From NCBI GenBank assembly GCA_963719975.1, contig CAVRED010000008.1, forward strand, positions 1 to 64,000: a stretch of DNA of 64,000 bases, read 5' to 3'. The notes under the pieces were generated by a model that was given only the letters and a program-made list of their open reading frames with translations, made no database searches and had not been told where the DNA came from. This stretch comes from Poindextera sp963719975. GTDB lineage: Bacteria > Pseudomonadota > Alphaproteobacteria > Caulobacterales > Caulobacteraceae. A program made the position numbers and the translations under genes. Of the stretch, positions 9,214 to 19,765 are shown piece by piece; the stretch's first letter is position 1, and every line of letters starts with the position of its first letter.

Positions 9214-10032
9214 CTACCGGCCGGTGAAGGCCGGCGCGCGCTTCTCAATAAAGTGGGCGACGCCCTCCTTGAAGTCCTCGGAGGTGAAGCTCGCCACCAT
9301 GTCGCGATTGGCGCAGTCGATCGCCTCGCCCAGGCCCTGGAACTGCGCGTTCCAGATCTCCTTCTTCATCTCGCGCAGGGAGCGCGGCGAGACCTCGCGC
9401 GCCAGCATGGCCGCATAGCCCATCACCCCGTCGTGGAAGGCGTCGCGGGAGAAGACCTTGTTTACAAGGCCGAGCTCCTTGGCTTCCTGTGCGGTCACCC
9501 GGCGGGAGGAGAAGAGCAGGTCGGCGGCGTTCGCCATGCCGACCACGCGCGGCAGGAGCCAGCTGATGCCGTGCTCGGCGATCAGGCCGCGGCGGGCGAA
9601 GGCGGTGAGGAAGACCGCGTCCTCGGAGGCGAAGCGCATGTCGGCGTAGAGGCTGATGACCAGCCCCAGCCCCGCGCAGGCGCCGTTGACGGCCGCGATG
9701 ATCGGCTTGGGCACCGTTGGAAAGTAGGAATAGGTCTTGGTGAAGTCGGGCCGCGCCTCGGGATCGAACGGCTGCGGCGCCGCGGCGCGCGGGGCCTGCT
9801 GGCCGCTCGACTGGACGCTGACCAGCGTGTCCATGTCGGCGCCGGCGCAGAAGCCGCGGCCGGCGCCGGTGAGCACGATCACGCGCACCGCCGCGTCGTC
9901 GGCGGCCATGCGCATGGCCTCGCGCACCTCGCGCTCCATCGTCGACGTCCAGGCGTTCAGCTTGTCGGGCCGGTTGAGCGTAACGACGGCGACGCCGTCC
10001 TGAACCGCGTAAAGGATCTCGGTGGTGGCCAT
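9214..10032 (-). CDS. Enoyl-CoA hydratase/isomerase family protein
   Basis: A 272-residue crotonase-fold protein. It has the early NRPDKLNAW motif, the oxyanion-hole strand GRGFCAGADM, the second oxyanion segment GACAGLGLVISLYADMRFA, and the glutamate-bearing RRGLIAEHGISWLLPRVVG helix. It probably hydrates an enoyl-CoA during fatty or aromatic acid breakdown; substrate choice cannot be read. A GGGAG site lies 8 bases before the ATG. It is the first gene of a pair with the M20 amidohydrolase. Confidence 0.9.
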   Translation of the reverse strand: MATTEILYAVQDGVAVVTLNRPDKLNAWTSTMEREVREAMRMAADDAAVRVIVLTGAGRGFCAGADMDTLVSVQSSGQQAPRAAAPQPFDPEARPDFTKTYSYFPTVPKPIIAAVNGACAGLGLVISLYADMRFASEDAVFLTAFARRGLIAEHGISWLLPRVVGMANAADLLFSSRRVTAQEAKELGLVNKVFSRDAFHDGVMGYAAMLAREVSPRSLREMKKEIWNAQFQGLGEAIDCANRDMVASFTSEDFKEGVAHFIEKRAPAFTGR

Positions 10033-10577
10033 GGCGTTTGTCTCCCTGGCCGAACGGCCTACACCCTCTCGCGGCCGGCGGGGAGAGGGTTGCGAGCGGC
10101 TCGCATGCGCCGATCAGTCCTGCCGGCGCCCCCAGGGCGCACAAAAGCGCCGCCGAACGGCGAAGCGCCGCGGCGTCCGATTGAGAAGATCCCCGTTCGG
10201 AGTGGTGGTGGTGGTGGTGGTGGACTGCTTTTTGACGAGCGCAGTTGCCCGCCGAACAGGGTACTCTAGTCAATCGAACGCGCGCGGAACTCGACCAGCA
10301 TTAGACCACGCCCAACCACCCGCTCAGCAAAACGCTTAGCAAGCGGCTCGCCGCCGGGCGGCAGGCGGCGAGTCCAAGCAAGTTAGACTGCCCGAAAGCG
10401 GACCTTCCCAGAGTCCGCTATGGGGGGAAACCGGACATTGGCGCAACCGGGCTGGAAAGAGCCGCTATCTGCCGCGAGCCGGTGTCGCGCAGGAGGGTGG
10501 ACGTCCCTCATCACGCGCGCGCGACCCTCATCACGCGCGCGCGAAATGATCATCATCACGCGCGCGCGTGATGATCA
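10033..10577. other. 545-bp gene-free region with simple repeats
   Basis: I see no gene here. It contains a GTG run of about seven units at 10202-10223, the sequence GTCCGCT/AGCGGAC (10397-10419) that recurs in other spacers, and the CATCACGCGCGCGCG repeats at 10509-10575. The histidine run that an ORF caller finds on the minus strand is only the GTG microsatellite. Confidence 0.6.
10509..10575. repeat. Alternating CG repeat ending in a 24-bp palindrome
   Basis: Three copies of CATCACGCGCGCGCG follow one another. The last forms a perfect 24-bp palindrome at 10552-10575 centred on ACGCGCGCGCGT. Alternating CG of this kind can form cruciform or left-handed DNA. It directly abuts the stop codon of the degraded phosphoribosyltransferase, so it may also act as a transcription end point for the minus-strand operon. 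Confidence 0.65.
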
Positions 10578-10711
10578 TCAGCGGCCACCTGGACGCAGTC
10601 GCTCCAACCAATCCAGCGCTTGTTCGAGGCCCGCCGCCATCAGGAAGCCGCGACGCTTGGGCAGCGTGCGGACGAATGTTGAGCTGATAGAGGTCGGTCA
10701 GCAGGGGCTGT
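10578..10711 (-). pseudogene. Remnant of nicotinate phosphoribosyltransferase with internal deletion
   Basis: On the minus strand two pieces of the nicotinate phosphoribosyltransferase N-terminus sit side by side: PLLTDLYQLN (10682-10711), then FVRTLPKRRGFLMAAGLEQ (out of frame with the first) and LDWLERLRPGGR with a stop at 10578. In the intact enzyme these blocks are separated by roughly 16-18 residues, which are missing here. The rest of the ~450-residue enzyme is absent. Neither a start codon nor a single frame covers both parts, so it cannot make enzyme. It lies 27 bp downstream of the ligase-acyltransferase gene, in the same orientation, suggesting a former operon partner. Confidence 0.65.
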
Positions 10712-10738
10712 TCAACAGATCCATCGGCTCGTCCGCTT

Positions 10739-13582
<2,844 letters not shown>

Positions 13583-13620
13583 GGTGGCGACAGCTGTACG
13601 AGGGGCGGCCTGGCGCGACT

Positions 13621-13634
13621 TTGACCAAGGTCAA
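13621..13634. promoter_or_regulatory. FNR/FixK-type operator
   Basis: TTGACCAAGGTCAA is a perfect palindrome matching the TTGA-N6-TCAA consensus of Crp/Fnr-family regulators (FNR, FixK, Anr). It lies in the 198-bp divergent spacer, 39 bp from the acyl-ligase start at 13582 and 147 bp from the host-attachment gene start. Its position suits activation of one or both promoters under low oxygen. No other copy was noticed in the window. Confidence 0.6.
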
Positions 13635-13780
13635 TTGCGCGCGGCGGCGGGTCGCAGCGTAGCCAGCGTGTTGGTTGGAGACGGGCGGGGACGATGGCCT
13701 GAGCGGGACGCGGTTTGATGCTCCTCAATGCGTCGTCGCGGGTCGATACCTAGGTTGCCTCAAACTTGGTGGAGCCGACG

Positions 13781-14251
13781 ATGAAGATTCCCAGAACCTG
13801 GTATGTCGTCACCGACGGCGGGCGCGCCCGCTTCCTGCAGAAACGAGATGCGCCGAGGGCGTTTGCCGCCGCCGGCAGGGCGTTCAACACCCACCGCGAG
13901 TTCGTCTCGACGCACGTCCACGAGCGCTCGCGCGATCTCGGCGCGGAGCGGCCGGGCCGTTCGCACGAAAGCGCGGGATCCGTTCGCCACGGCCTGCAGC
14001 CGCGAGAGGATCTTCATCGGACCGAGAAAAGGACCTTCGTTGACGAGGTGGCGGCTGCGCTGAACGACGCTAGCGCGCGCGACGAGTTCGACCGCCTGAT
14101 CCTCGTGGCGCCCGCTCACGCGCTTGGCGAACTCCGCCAGGCGCTCGACGCGAACACACGGCGGAAGATCGCGGGAGAGCTGCAAAAGGACCTCACCCAC
14201 GTGCCCGAAGCCGATCTCGCAGAGCACTTCACCAACCTCGACGGCGCCTGA
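13781..14251 (+). CDS. Host-attachment family protein
   Basis: A 156-residue protein starting MKIPRTWYVVTDGGRARFL, the hallmark of the family named for attachment to host cells and structurally related to release-factor-like domains. Other family features are the RSHES segment, FVDEVAAALNDA and FDRLILVAPAHALGELRQAL. Its biochemical role is not established. In Alphaproteobacteria it often travels with hypoxia and stress genes. The ATG at 13781 is chosen because GGAG lies 8 bases upstream. It is followed at 39 bp by the HPF/cold-shock gene, probably in one transcript. Confidence 0.82.
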   Translation: MKIPRTWYVVTDGGRARFLQKRDAPRAFAAAGRAFNTHREFVSTHVHERSRDLGAERPGRSHESAGSVRHGLQPREDLHRTEKRTFVDEVAAALNDASARDEFDRLILVAPAHALGELRQALDANTRRKIAGELQKDLTHVPEADLAEHFTNLDGA

Positions 14252-14290
14252 GGTCAGATAGGTGAGGACCGCTTGGATGGAGCATCGAAT

Positions 14291-14866
14291 ATGCAAGTTC
14301 CACTGAAGGTGACGTTCGAAGGAGGGCTGGAGTCGACTCCAGCACTGGAGGCGCGCATCGAAAAAGAAGCGCGCAAGCTCGAGCAGTTCGCCGAGCGCAT
14401 CACCGCCTGTCGCGTCGCCCTAATCGGCCGCAGCCACAATCGCCGCAAGGGCGACCTCTACCAGGTCAGAATCCACATCAGCGTGCCGGGGCGGGCGGAT
14501 GTCGTCGTCGATCGCAACCCCTCCGCGGATCACGCGCACGAGGACCCCTATGTCGCTGTTCGCGACGCCTTCGCCGCCGCCCGCCGTCAGCTCCAGGACC
14601 ACGAACGCCGCTTCGAGGGCAAGCTCAAGGTTCACGAGCCCCCGCCGCACGGTCGCATCTCGGAGATGTTCCCAGAGCAGGACTACGGGTTAATCGAGAG
14701 CGCCGACGGCCAGGAGGTCTACTTCCACCGCCACGCGGTCGTCGAAGGCGACTTCGACGCCCTTAGGCCGGGCGACGAGGTTCGATTCGCGGAATCCGAG
14801 GGCGACAAAGGCCCGACGGCTTCGGCGGTCCACAAGATCGGCAAGTCCCACATCGTCGCGCCTTGA
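14291..14866 (+). CDS. HPF/RaiA ribosome-associated domain fused to a cold-shock domain
   Basis: The 191-residue product has two parts. Residues ~1-110 resemble hibernation-promoting factor (HPF/RaiA/YfiA): an MQVPLKVTFEGG start, a helix with KEARKLEQFAERIT, and beta strands ending VRIHISVPG. Residues ~122-185 form a cold-shock OB fold (GRISEMFPEQDYGLIESADGQ, then VYFHRHAV), with the RNP-like aromatic residues YGLI and VYFH. It probably binds idle ribosomes and RNA under stress. The ATG at 14291 has GGAG 9 bases upstream and is preferred to the in-frame TTG at 14273. Confidence 0.87.
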   Translation: MQVPLKVTFEGGLESTPALEARIEKEARKLEQFAERITACRVALIGRSHNRRKGDLYQVRIHISVPGRADVVVDRNPSADHAHEDPYVAVRDAFAAARRQLQDHERRFEGKLKVHEPPPHGRISEMFPEQDYGLIESADGQEVYFHRHAVVEGDFDALRPGDEVRFAESEGDKGPTASAVHKIGKSHIVAP

Positions 14867-14878
14867 ACCGTACGCGGG

Positions 14879-16054
14879 TCATTCCGCGGCCCCAGCGGCC
14901 GGGTTGGTGAAGTGCAACCAGCCGGCCAGGCAGAGGCTGACGACCACCAGGCCCCCGCCCAGGACAAGCACACCGTGCACGCGGCCGTCGCTAACCACGC
15001 GCGACGCGATCAGGGGCCCCAGTGCGCCGCCCGACAGCTGGGCCGCGCCAATCTGCATGGCGGCCCGGCGGGTTGGGTCGGCGTCAACGGTCATCGGCAC
15101 GAAGAAAGGCGAGACGAAGACGGCGGCAAGGCCGAAAAGGGCGGTCGCGCTGATGAAGATCCAGGCCGGCTCGTGGAAGCCGTAGACCGTCCAGGCGACC
15201 AGGAAGGACGCGGCGCCGGCAGCCAGCGCCGGGACGTAACCGACGCGGCCGGCTAACGAGAGAGCCAGCGCGCCGCCAAGCACCTGCGCCCCCAGCGATA
15301 TCGCCGTTGCGGTCGAGGCCACGCCCAGCGAGAGCCCCGCCTGGTGCGCCAGCGGGACGAGGTAGATGCCGACCGCCCCCGACGCAGCCACCAGGATAAG
15401 GACCGCCGAGAGGGCGATCCAGCCGCGCGCCGGCAGGGAGAATGGCGTCCGGCCGGCGTCCGGCAGCGGGGCGTAAGCGTCGGGCAGCAGCACGGCGATG
15501 GGCGCGGCCAGGAGAACACAGGCCGCCATGAAGGCGAATCCGCCGCCAGCATGCAGGCGCGGCAGGACCTGGGCCGCCAGCGCCCAAGCGGCCGCGAACT
15601 GGGCGAGCGGGGTCGCCGTCACCAGAACGGCCGCCCAGCGTTCAGGCGTCCGCGTTCGGGCGATCATGCCAATGCAGACCCAGAGCAGGATGCCCTCGGG
15701 CACGCCAGCCAGGGTCCGACTGATGACGACGCCGGGCCCGCGCGCGCCGCTGGTGGCGAGATCGCACGCGGCCAGCACGAGCACCGCGGTGATAGTGATC
15801 GCCTTCAGCCGCCGGGGCTGGAGCACCAGGCCTGCGAGCCCGGTCGCCGCCCCCATGCTGAGCGCCTCCAGCGTGGCGCAGACGCCGATCCCGGCGACGC
15901 TCAGGCGACGCTCGTCGGCGAGCGCGCCCAAGAGCAACGCGAGCACGCCAAACAGCAGGAGCGAGACAACGCCGATGGCGATCGCCGATCCCGTCTCTAG
16001 CGACGTGAGCGGCGGCCCGACGGCCACCCGCTCGCCCGGCCCGTGCAACGTCAT
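14879..16054 (-). CDS. MFS transporter
   Basis: A 391-residue polytopic membrane protein with about twelve predicted helices arranged as two six-helix halves, and short charged loops (LADERRLS between helices 2 and 3; LQPRRLK). This is the layout of major facilitator transporters of the AraJ/sugar-drug efflux class. Substrate unknown. It converges on the HPF/cold-shock gene with 12 bp between the stops. The frame is intact. Confidence 0.78.
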   Translation of the reverse strand: MTLHGPGERVAVGPPLTSLETGSAIAIGVVSLLLFGVLALLLGALADERRLSVAGIGVCATLEALSMGAATGLAGLVLQPRRLKAITITAVLVLAACDLATSGARGPGVVISRTLAGVPEGILLWVCIGMIARTRTPERWAAVLVTATPLAQFAAAWALAAQVLPRLHAGGGFAFMAACVLLAAPIAVLLPDAYAPLPDAGRTPFSLPARGWIALSAVLILVAASGAVGIYLVPLAHQAGLSLGVASTATAISLGAQVLGGALALSLAGRVGYVPALAAGAASFLVAWTVYGFHEPAWIFISATALFGLAAVFVSPFFVPMTVDADPTRRAAMQIGAAQLSGGALGPLIASRVVSDGRVHGVLVLGGGLVVVSLCLAGWLHFTNPAAGAAE

Positions 16055-16283
16055 GGTGACCTTCCGCCGCTATCCGCGCCGAGCTTGCGCGCAGCCGACC
16101 CCTCAAGCCAACTCCACTCCGGGCTGGCGGTGCAGACCGACCTGGCTGAGACGAGCCCGAGGACCGCTGCGCCCGAGCAGTCCTGATCAGGACGCCGGCG
16201 ATCGCATGAGATCGCACGGCCGACGACGGCGCGCGTTGACGCACGGCAAAGGACGCAGACGCCCTAGCGACTGGTGCAAAGTC

Positions 16284-16679
16284 TCAGCGGTCGTTTGGTG
16301 GTCGCGGGGCGCGCGCTCGCACTCTTGCGCCTAAAGGGACAAGCCATAGGAGCGCAAGGACATAGACGAAGAGTGCGATGTAGGCGGCGGTGAACGCCCA
16401 CATCGGCAACGGCCAGAAGATCAGGGCGTTGACCCAGCGCATGATCAGCGGTGCGTGCGACGGGTCGCCGACGACGTCGGCCTCCCAGTCGGTCAGAAAG
16501 CATGCCCGACCCAGGAGCGCCTGCAGCGCGACCACGCCGAGAGACGCCAGATGCACGAGCCGCCAGACGCGGCCGTGCACGAAGGGCCATCGCCGCCAAG
16601 CGCCGAGCGGGATTGCGACCAGCCCGAACAGGTTGAAGCCGATGATCGCGACGTGCGCGGCAAGAATGACTTCACCCAC
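16284..16679 (-). CDS. DUF2784 membrane protein
   Basis: A 131-residue protein with three or four hydrophobic segments. It carries the DUF2784 pattern HL-(~16 residues)-CFLTDWE, where most members have CPLTxxE, then a WVNALIFW helix. Function unknown; members are small inner-membrane proteins. The start is GTG at 16677-16679. It stands alone between the MFS gene (a 229-bp spacer with nothing recognisable) and the lipoprotein. Confidence 0.7.
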   Translation of the reverse strand: MGEVILAAHVAIIGFNLFGLVAIPLGAWRRWPFVHGRVWRLVHLASLGVVALQALLGRACFLTDWEADVVGDPSHAPLIMRWVNALIFWPLPMWAFTAAYIALFVYVLALLWLVPLGARVRARAPRPPNDR

Positions 16680-16767
16680 GAGCCACCGCCCCGACGAGAC
16701 CTAGACCGCAAGCGCCGCTGCTTGGCAATTGCCGGCCTGCGAAGGCGAAAGGCCGCCTGCAGCGATC

Positions 16768-16791
16768 GTCCGCTCTGGGTCGAAAGCGGAC
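16768..16791. repeat. Degenerate GTCCGCT...AGCGGAC intergenic palindrome
   Basis: GTCCGCT at 16768-16774 pairs with AGCGGAC at 16785-16791 around CTGGGTCGA. Similar pieces occur at 10397-10419, ~16806 and 19642-19660, always between genes. They look like copies of a short dispersed palindrome; function unknown. Confidence 0.4.
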
Positions 16792-16892
16792 ACGGGCGCC
16801 CTGCCGAAAAGCGGACAAAGGCGCACTGGTCGAAGACATGCCGTCCGGTGACGCATACGCTGACCCAAATGCATTCAACGGCGGGGGCCCGA

Positions 16893-17563
16893 TCAGAAAG
16901 GCTTGCCGCCAGGCTGGGTGGACCAATCGGGCTGCGGCGCCGGCGGGATGGCGGGCAGGCCCGCAGGCGGGACGGCGACCTCGAAAGTCAGCGGGCCCCG
17001 GCTGACCCAGTAGCGGTGGCCGCCGGCGACCTGGCAGGCGACCAGCTGGCGCGCCGGTTCGAGTTTGCTCTGCAGCGTGAAGCAGGACGTGCTGGCGACG
17101 CGGGCGAGGTCGGAGACGGTGTAGACGGCCGGCGGGTTCGGCGGGCGACGCCCGCGTATTCGCCCGGCTGTGGCGCCAGCATGGCCGCCATTCGCGCATG
17201 CAGCTCGGCGTCGGTCAGCCAGCGATGCTGCGTCGGCAGATAGAGCTGGCCGTCGGCAGGCTCTACGCCCTGGATCGTCTCCACGATACCGAGGACGTGC
17301 ATGTAGTAGCCGCTGTCCACGCCGCAGCTCGCCGTCACCCGCTCCCCTTGCGCCGTCAGGCCGACGTCCACGCTATAGGGTTCGTGGTAGACGCCCGTGA
17401 CCTGCGGCGGCCCCCAATGGGGATCGAGATACTCGCCGGCCTCGCTGGCGCAGTCATGGATCATCTGCTGCGCTTTTTCCTGCGGCGAGGCCTGGTGGCA
17501 GCCGGCGAGACCGGCGACGAGCGCCGCGACGACCAAGCGCTTCGCCCTTCCGCCGCCGCTCAT
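16893..17563 (-). CDS. Predicted lipoprotein, frameshifted near the C-terminus
   Basis: Starts MSGGGRAKRLVVAALVAG followed by a lipobox LAGC, so the mature protein should be anchored to the membrane by a lipidated cysteine. The mature part (HDCASEAGEYLDPHWGPPQVTGVY, later SCGVDSGYYMHVLGI) matches no family I know. At ~17150 the frame changes and the sense continues as AVYTVSDLARVASTSC and GHRYWVSRGPLTFEVAV, with a proline-rich end PAIPPAPQPDW and a stop at 16893. Length ~223 residues. Its start overlaps by 4 bases the stop of a hydrolase fragment, so the two were once translationally coupled. Confidence 0.65.
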
Positions 17564-17703
17564 CGCGACCCCTCCGGCGTCAGACGGCGATCGACTTCGG
17601 CGAGGAATTCGAGCAGCGCGGCGGTCGATCGGGGACCGAAGGCGGTCAGGCAACTGTGCCCGGGGCCTGGGAGGATGCTCAGCCGGCGGCCCGGGCAATG
17701 ACC
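17560..17703 (-). pseudogene. C-terminal remnant of an alpha/beta-hydrolase
   Basis: A frame without a start codon reads GHCPGRRLSILPGPGHSCL, then TAALLEFLAEVDRRLTPEG and a stop. This is the strand-His-helix end of an alpha/beta hydrolase: a GHS-type catalytic His followed by a final helix. Nothing upstream provides the nucleophile elbow or the rest of the fold. The stop overlaps the lipoprotein start as ATGA. The 5' part appears to have been lost up to the promoter region of the divergent P450. Confidence 0.5.
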
Positions 17704-17800
17704 GCGGGCGCGCACTTTTGACAAAGGGCATGGTCACCTCCCCTGCAGCGGAAGACCCGGCGCCGCCAGCCGCACACCTTCGAACGATTCCGGAAAGTCG

Positions 17801-17825
17801 TTGACACGCCACGAGGCGGGCGTGT
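17801..17825 (+). promoter_or_regulatory. Possible promoter/operator of the CYP199-like gene
   Basis: TTGACA (17801-17806) matches a -35 box. It overlaps the inverted repeat ACACGCC-N8-GGCGTGT (17804-17825), which could be a regulator site. A further small hairpin (TGCCAG/CTGGCA) follows at ~17849. No clear -10 box is seen, so the promoter assignment is tentative. Confidence 0.3.
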
Positions 17826-17876
17826 TGCCTTACAACTTCACGGCCGAGTGCCAGACGCTGGCAGGTTAGGTTCGCT

Positions 17877-19067
17877 ATGGCCGCACTTCCTCCAACGCTG
17901 GACATTGATCCTTTCTCTGACCAGTTCCTGGCCGAGCCGTATTCCGATCATGAAGCTCTGCGAGAGGCCGGGCCGCTGGTCTGGCTGGAAAAATACCAAA
18001 TCTACGCCTCGGCGCGCCATGCAGAAGTCCAAGCCGCGCTCCAGGACTGGCGCACGTTTTCGTCGGCGGCGGGCGTCGGGCTCGCCGATTTTCGCAAGGA
18101 GAAGCCCTTCCGTCCGCCCAGCCTGGTTCTGGAGGCCGACCCTCCTCTGCACGAACGCACGCGGCCGGTCTTGGCCCTCGCCCTCTCGCCGGCGGTCTTG
18201 CGTGAGCTGAGGCCGACCTTCGAGGCCGAAGCCCAGTCGCTCGTGGAACGCCTGGTATCGCGCGGAGAGTTCGACGGAGTCACCGACTTGGCCGAGATCT
18301 ATCCGATCCGCGTCTTCGCAGATGCGCTCGGCCTGCGTGAGGACGGTCGGGAGAACCTGCTGCCCTATGCCGCGATGCTGTTCAACGCTTTCGGACCACG
18401 GAACCGGCTCTTCGAGGAGACCATGCGCAACGCGGAGGCGCCGCGCGAGTGGGTCATGGCGCAGTGCAGTCGGGCGGCGCTGAGGCCCGATGGCATCGGC
18501 GCCCGCGTCTTCTCGGCGGCGGACCGCGGCGAGGTCTCAGAAGAGGAGGCTGGGCTCCTGGTCAGGTCTCTGCTTTCGGCCGGACTGGACACCACGGTCT
18601 ACGCGTTGGGCAATGCGCTGTTCGCCCTCGCGACCCATCCAGAGGCCTGGGCGCGGCTGCGCGCCCAGCCAGAGCTGGCGCGCTCGGCTTTCGAGGAGGC
18701 GTTGCGCTTTGAGTCCTCAGTGCAGACCTTCTTTCGCACGACGACAACCGCAACGGAGCTCGGCGGCGCGGAGCTGCCCGCCGGCGCGAAGATCCTGCTG
18801 TTCCTAGGCGCGGCCAACCGAGACCCGCGGCGGTGGGAGGAGCCCGACAGCTTCGACATTGCGCGCAGGGCTGCAGGCCATGTCGCTTTTGGGTACGGAA
18901 TCCACAGTTGCGTCGGTCAGATGGTCGCGCGGTTGGAAGGCGAGATCATGCTGACGGCGCTGGCCGAGCGCGTCGAGCAGATCGAGCTGGCTGGCCCACC
19001 CGTGCGGCGGCTCAACAACACCCTTCGCGGGCTCTCGCGCCTCCCCTTGCACGTAACACACGGCTGA
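17877..19067 (+). CDS. CYP199A-like cytochrome P450 (aromatic carboxylate monooxygenase)
   Basis: A complete 396-residue P450. Strong landmarks: FKKEKPWRPPS-like FRKEKPFRPPSLVLEADPP near residue 80, the I-helix SAGLDTTVYALG, the ExxR helix EEALRFES, FFRTTTTATELGG, the haem loop FGYGIHSCVGQMVARLEGE and the ending NNTLRGLSRLPL. These closely follow what I remember of the CYP199A enzymes of Rhodopseudomonas palustris, which demethylate 4-methoxybenzoate and oxidise related para-substituted benzoates. The partner ferredoxin and reductase are not adjacent. The gene is monocistronic, with a weak AGG site before the ATG. The exact substrate is inferred only from the family. Confidence 0.88.
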   Translation: MAALPPTLDIDPFSDQFLAEPYSDHEALREAGPLVWLEKYQIYASARHAEVQAALQDWRTFSSAAGVGLADFRKEKPFRPPSLVLEADPPLHERTRPVLALALSPAVLRELRPTFEAEAQSLVERLVSRGEFDGVTDLAEIYPIRVFADALGLREDGRENLLPYAAMLFNAFGPRNRLFEETMRNAEAPREWVMAQCSRAALRPDGIGARVFSAADRGEVSEEEAGLLVRSLLSAGLDTTVYALGNALFALATHPEAWARLRAQPELARSAFEEALRFESSVQTFFRTTTTATELGGAELPAGAKILLFLGAANRDPRRWEEPDSFDIARRAAGHVAFGYGIHSCVGQMVARLEGEIMLTALAERVEQIELAGPPVRRLNNTLRGLSRLPLHVTHG

Positions 19068-19155
19068 GACGTGCCGCCAATCCGGCGGCGATGTGAGCTT
19101 GACGATCGGCCAGCTAGTCATACGGCTCTAAGACCGCTCGAGGGAGGCCCCAGAG

Positions 19156-19638
19156 ATGACCGAAGCTCATGTCCCCCATCCGCACATCGCACGCCGCAAG
19201 GCCCAGGGCGCGGCTGTCACCGCCGGCGAGCACGTCGGTTTCAACGGATGGCTGGCCGCTGGCATCACAAAGGGCTTCGGCTCGATGTGGGCGTTCTATG
19301 TCCTGGTGTTCTGGATGTTCGCCTGGATGTTCCTGGCGTCGGTGGGGTTCTCGATCTTTCGGTTCGACAAGTATCCGTTCACGTTCCTTCTGTTTCTGTC
19401 GAACCTCGTTCAGCTCTGGGCGCTGCCAGTCCTTGCCGTAGGCCAGCAAGTTCTGTCGCGGGCCTCGGACAAGCAGGCGCTACAGACCTATCAGGACGCC
19501 GAGGCCGTGCTGGAGCTGACCGACCAGATTCACGGGCTGGTCCAAGCCAACAACAAGCTGACCGATGAGATTCACGGGCTTGTCCAGGTCAACAACGGGC
19601 TGACGGCCGAAATCCACCGCATCGTCGCAAAGTCGTAG
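19156..19638 (+). CDS. DUF1003-like membrane protein with repeated C-terminal heptad tail
   Basis: A 160-residue protein. Two transmembrane helices (SMWAFYVLVFWMFAWMFL and FTFLLFLSNLVQLWALPVL) flank FDKYPFTF, as in DUF1003 proteins. The C-terminal 45 residues are three near-identical 15-residue repeats of the form LTDxIHxLVQxNNx, ideal for an amphipathic coiled coil. The role is unknown; oligomerisation through the tail is likely. The start has GGGAGG 11-15 bases upstream. Confidence 0.62.
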   Translation: MTEAHVPHPHIARRKAQGAAVTAGEHVGFNGWLAAGITKGFGSMWAFYVLVFWMFAWMFLASVGFSIFRFDKYPFTFLLFLSNLVQLWALPVLAVGQQVLSRASDKQALQTYQDAEAVLELTDQIHGLVQANNKLTDEIHGLVQVNNGLTAEIHRIVAKS

Positions 19639-19765
19639 AAGGTCCGCTTCCGGGTCGATGGCTAACTCTCTCGCCGGCCAGCCTCCGGCGACGTCCAACG
19701 GCTAGCTCTTGGGCCGATGCAGAGTCTCGACTTGCGTTACTCCGCCGCGGCGCCTCGCGTCGTTT

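Noticed and set aside
10202..10223. A histidine-run resembling an affinity tag on the minus strand
   Set aside because: It is a GTG microsatellite in a non-coding spacer; the frame containing it has no other coding features. I do not think it is cloning-vector sequence.
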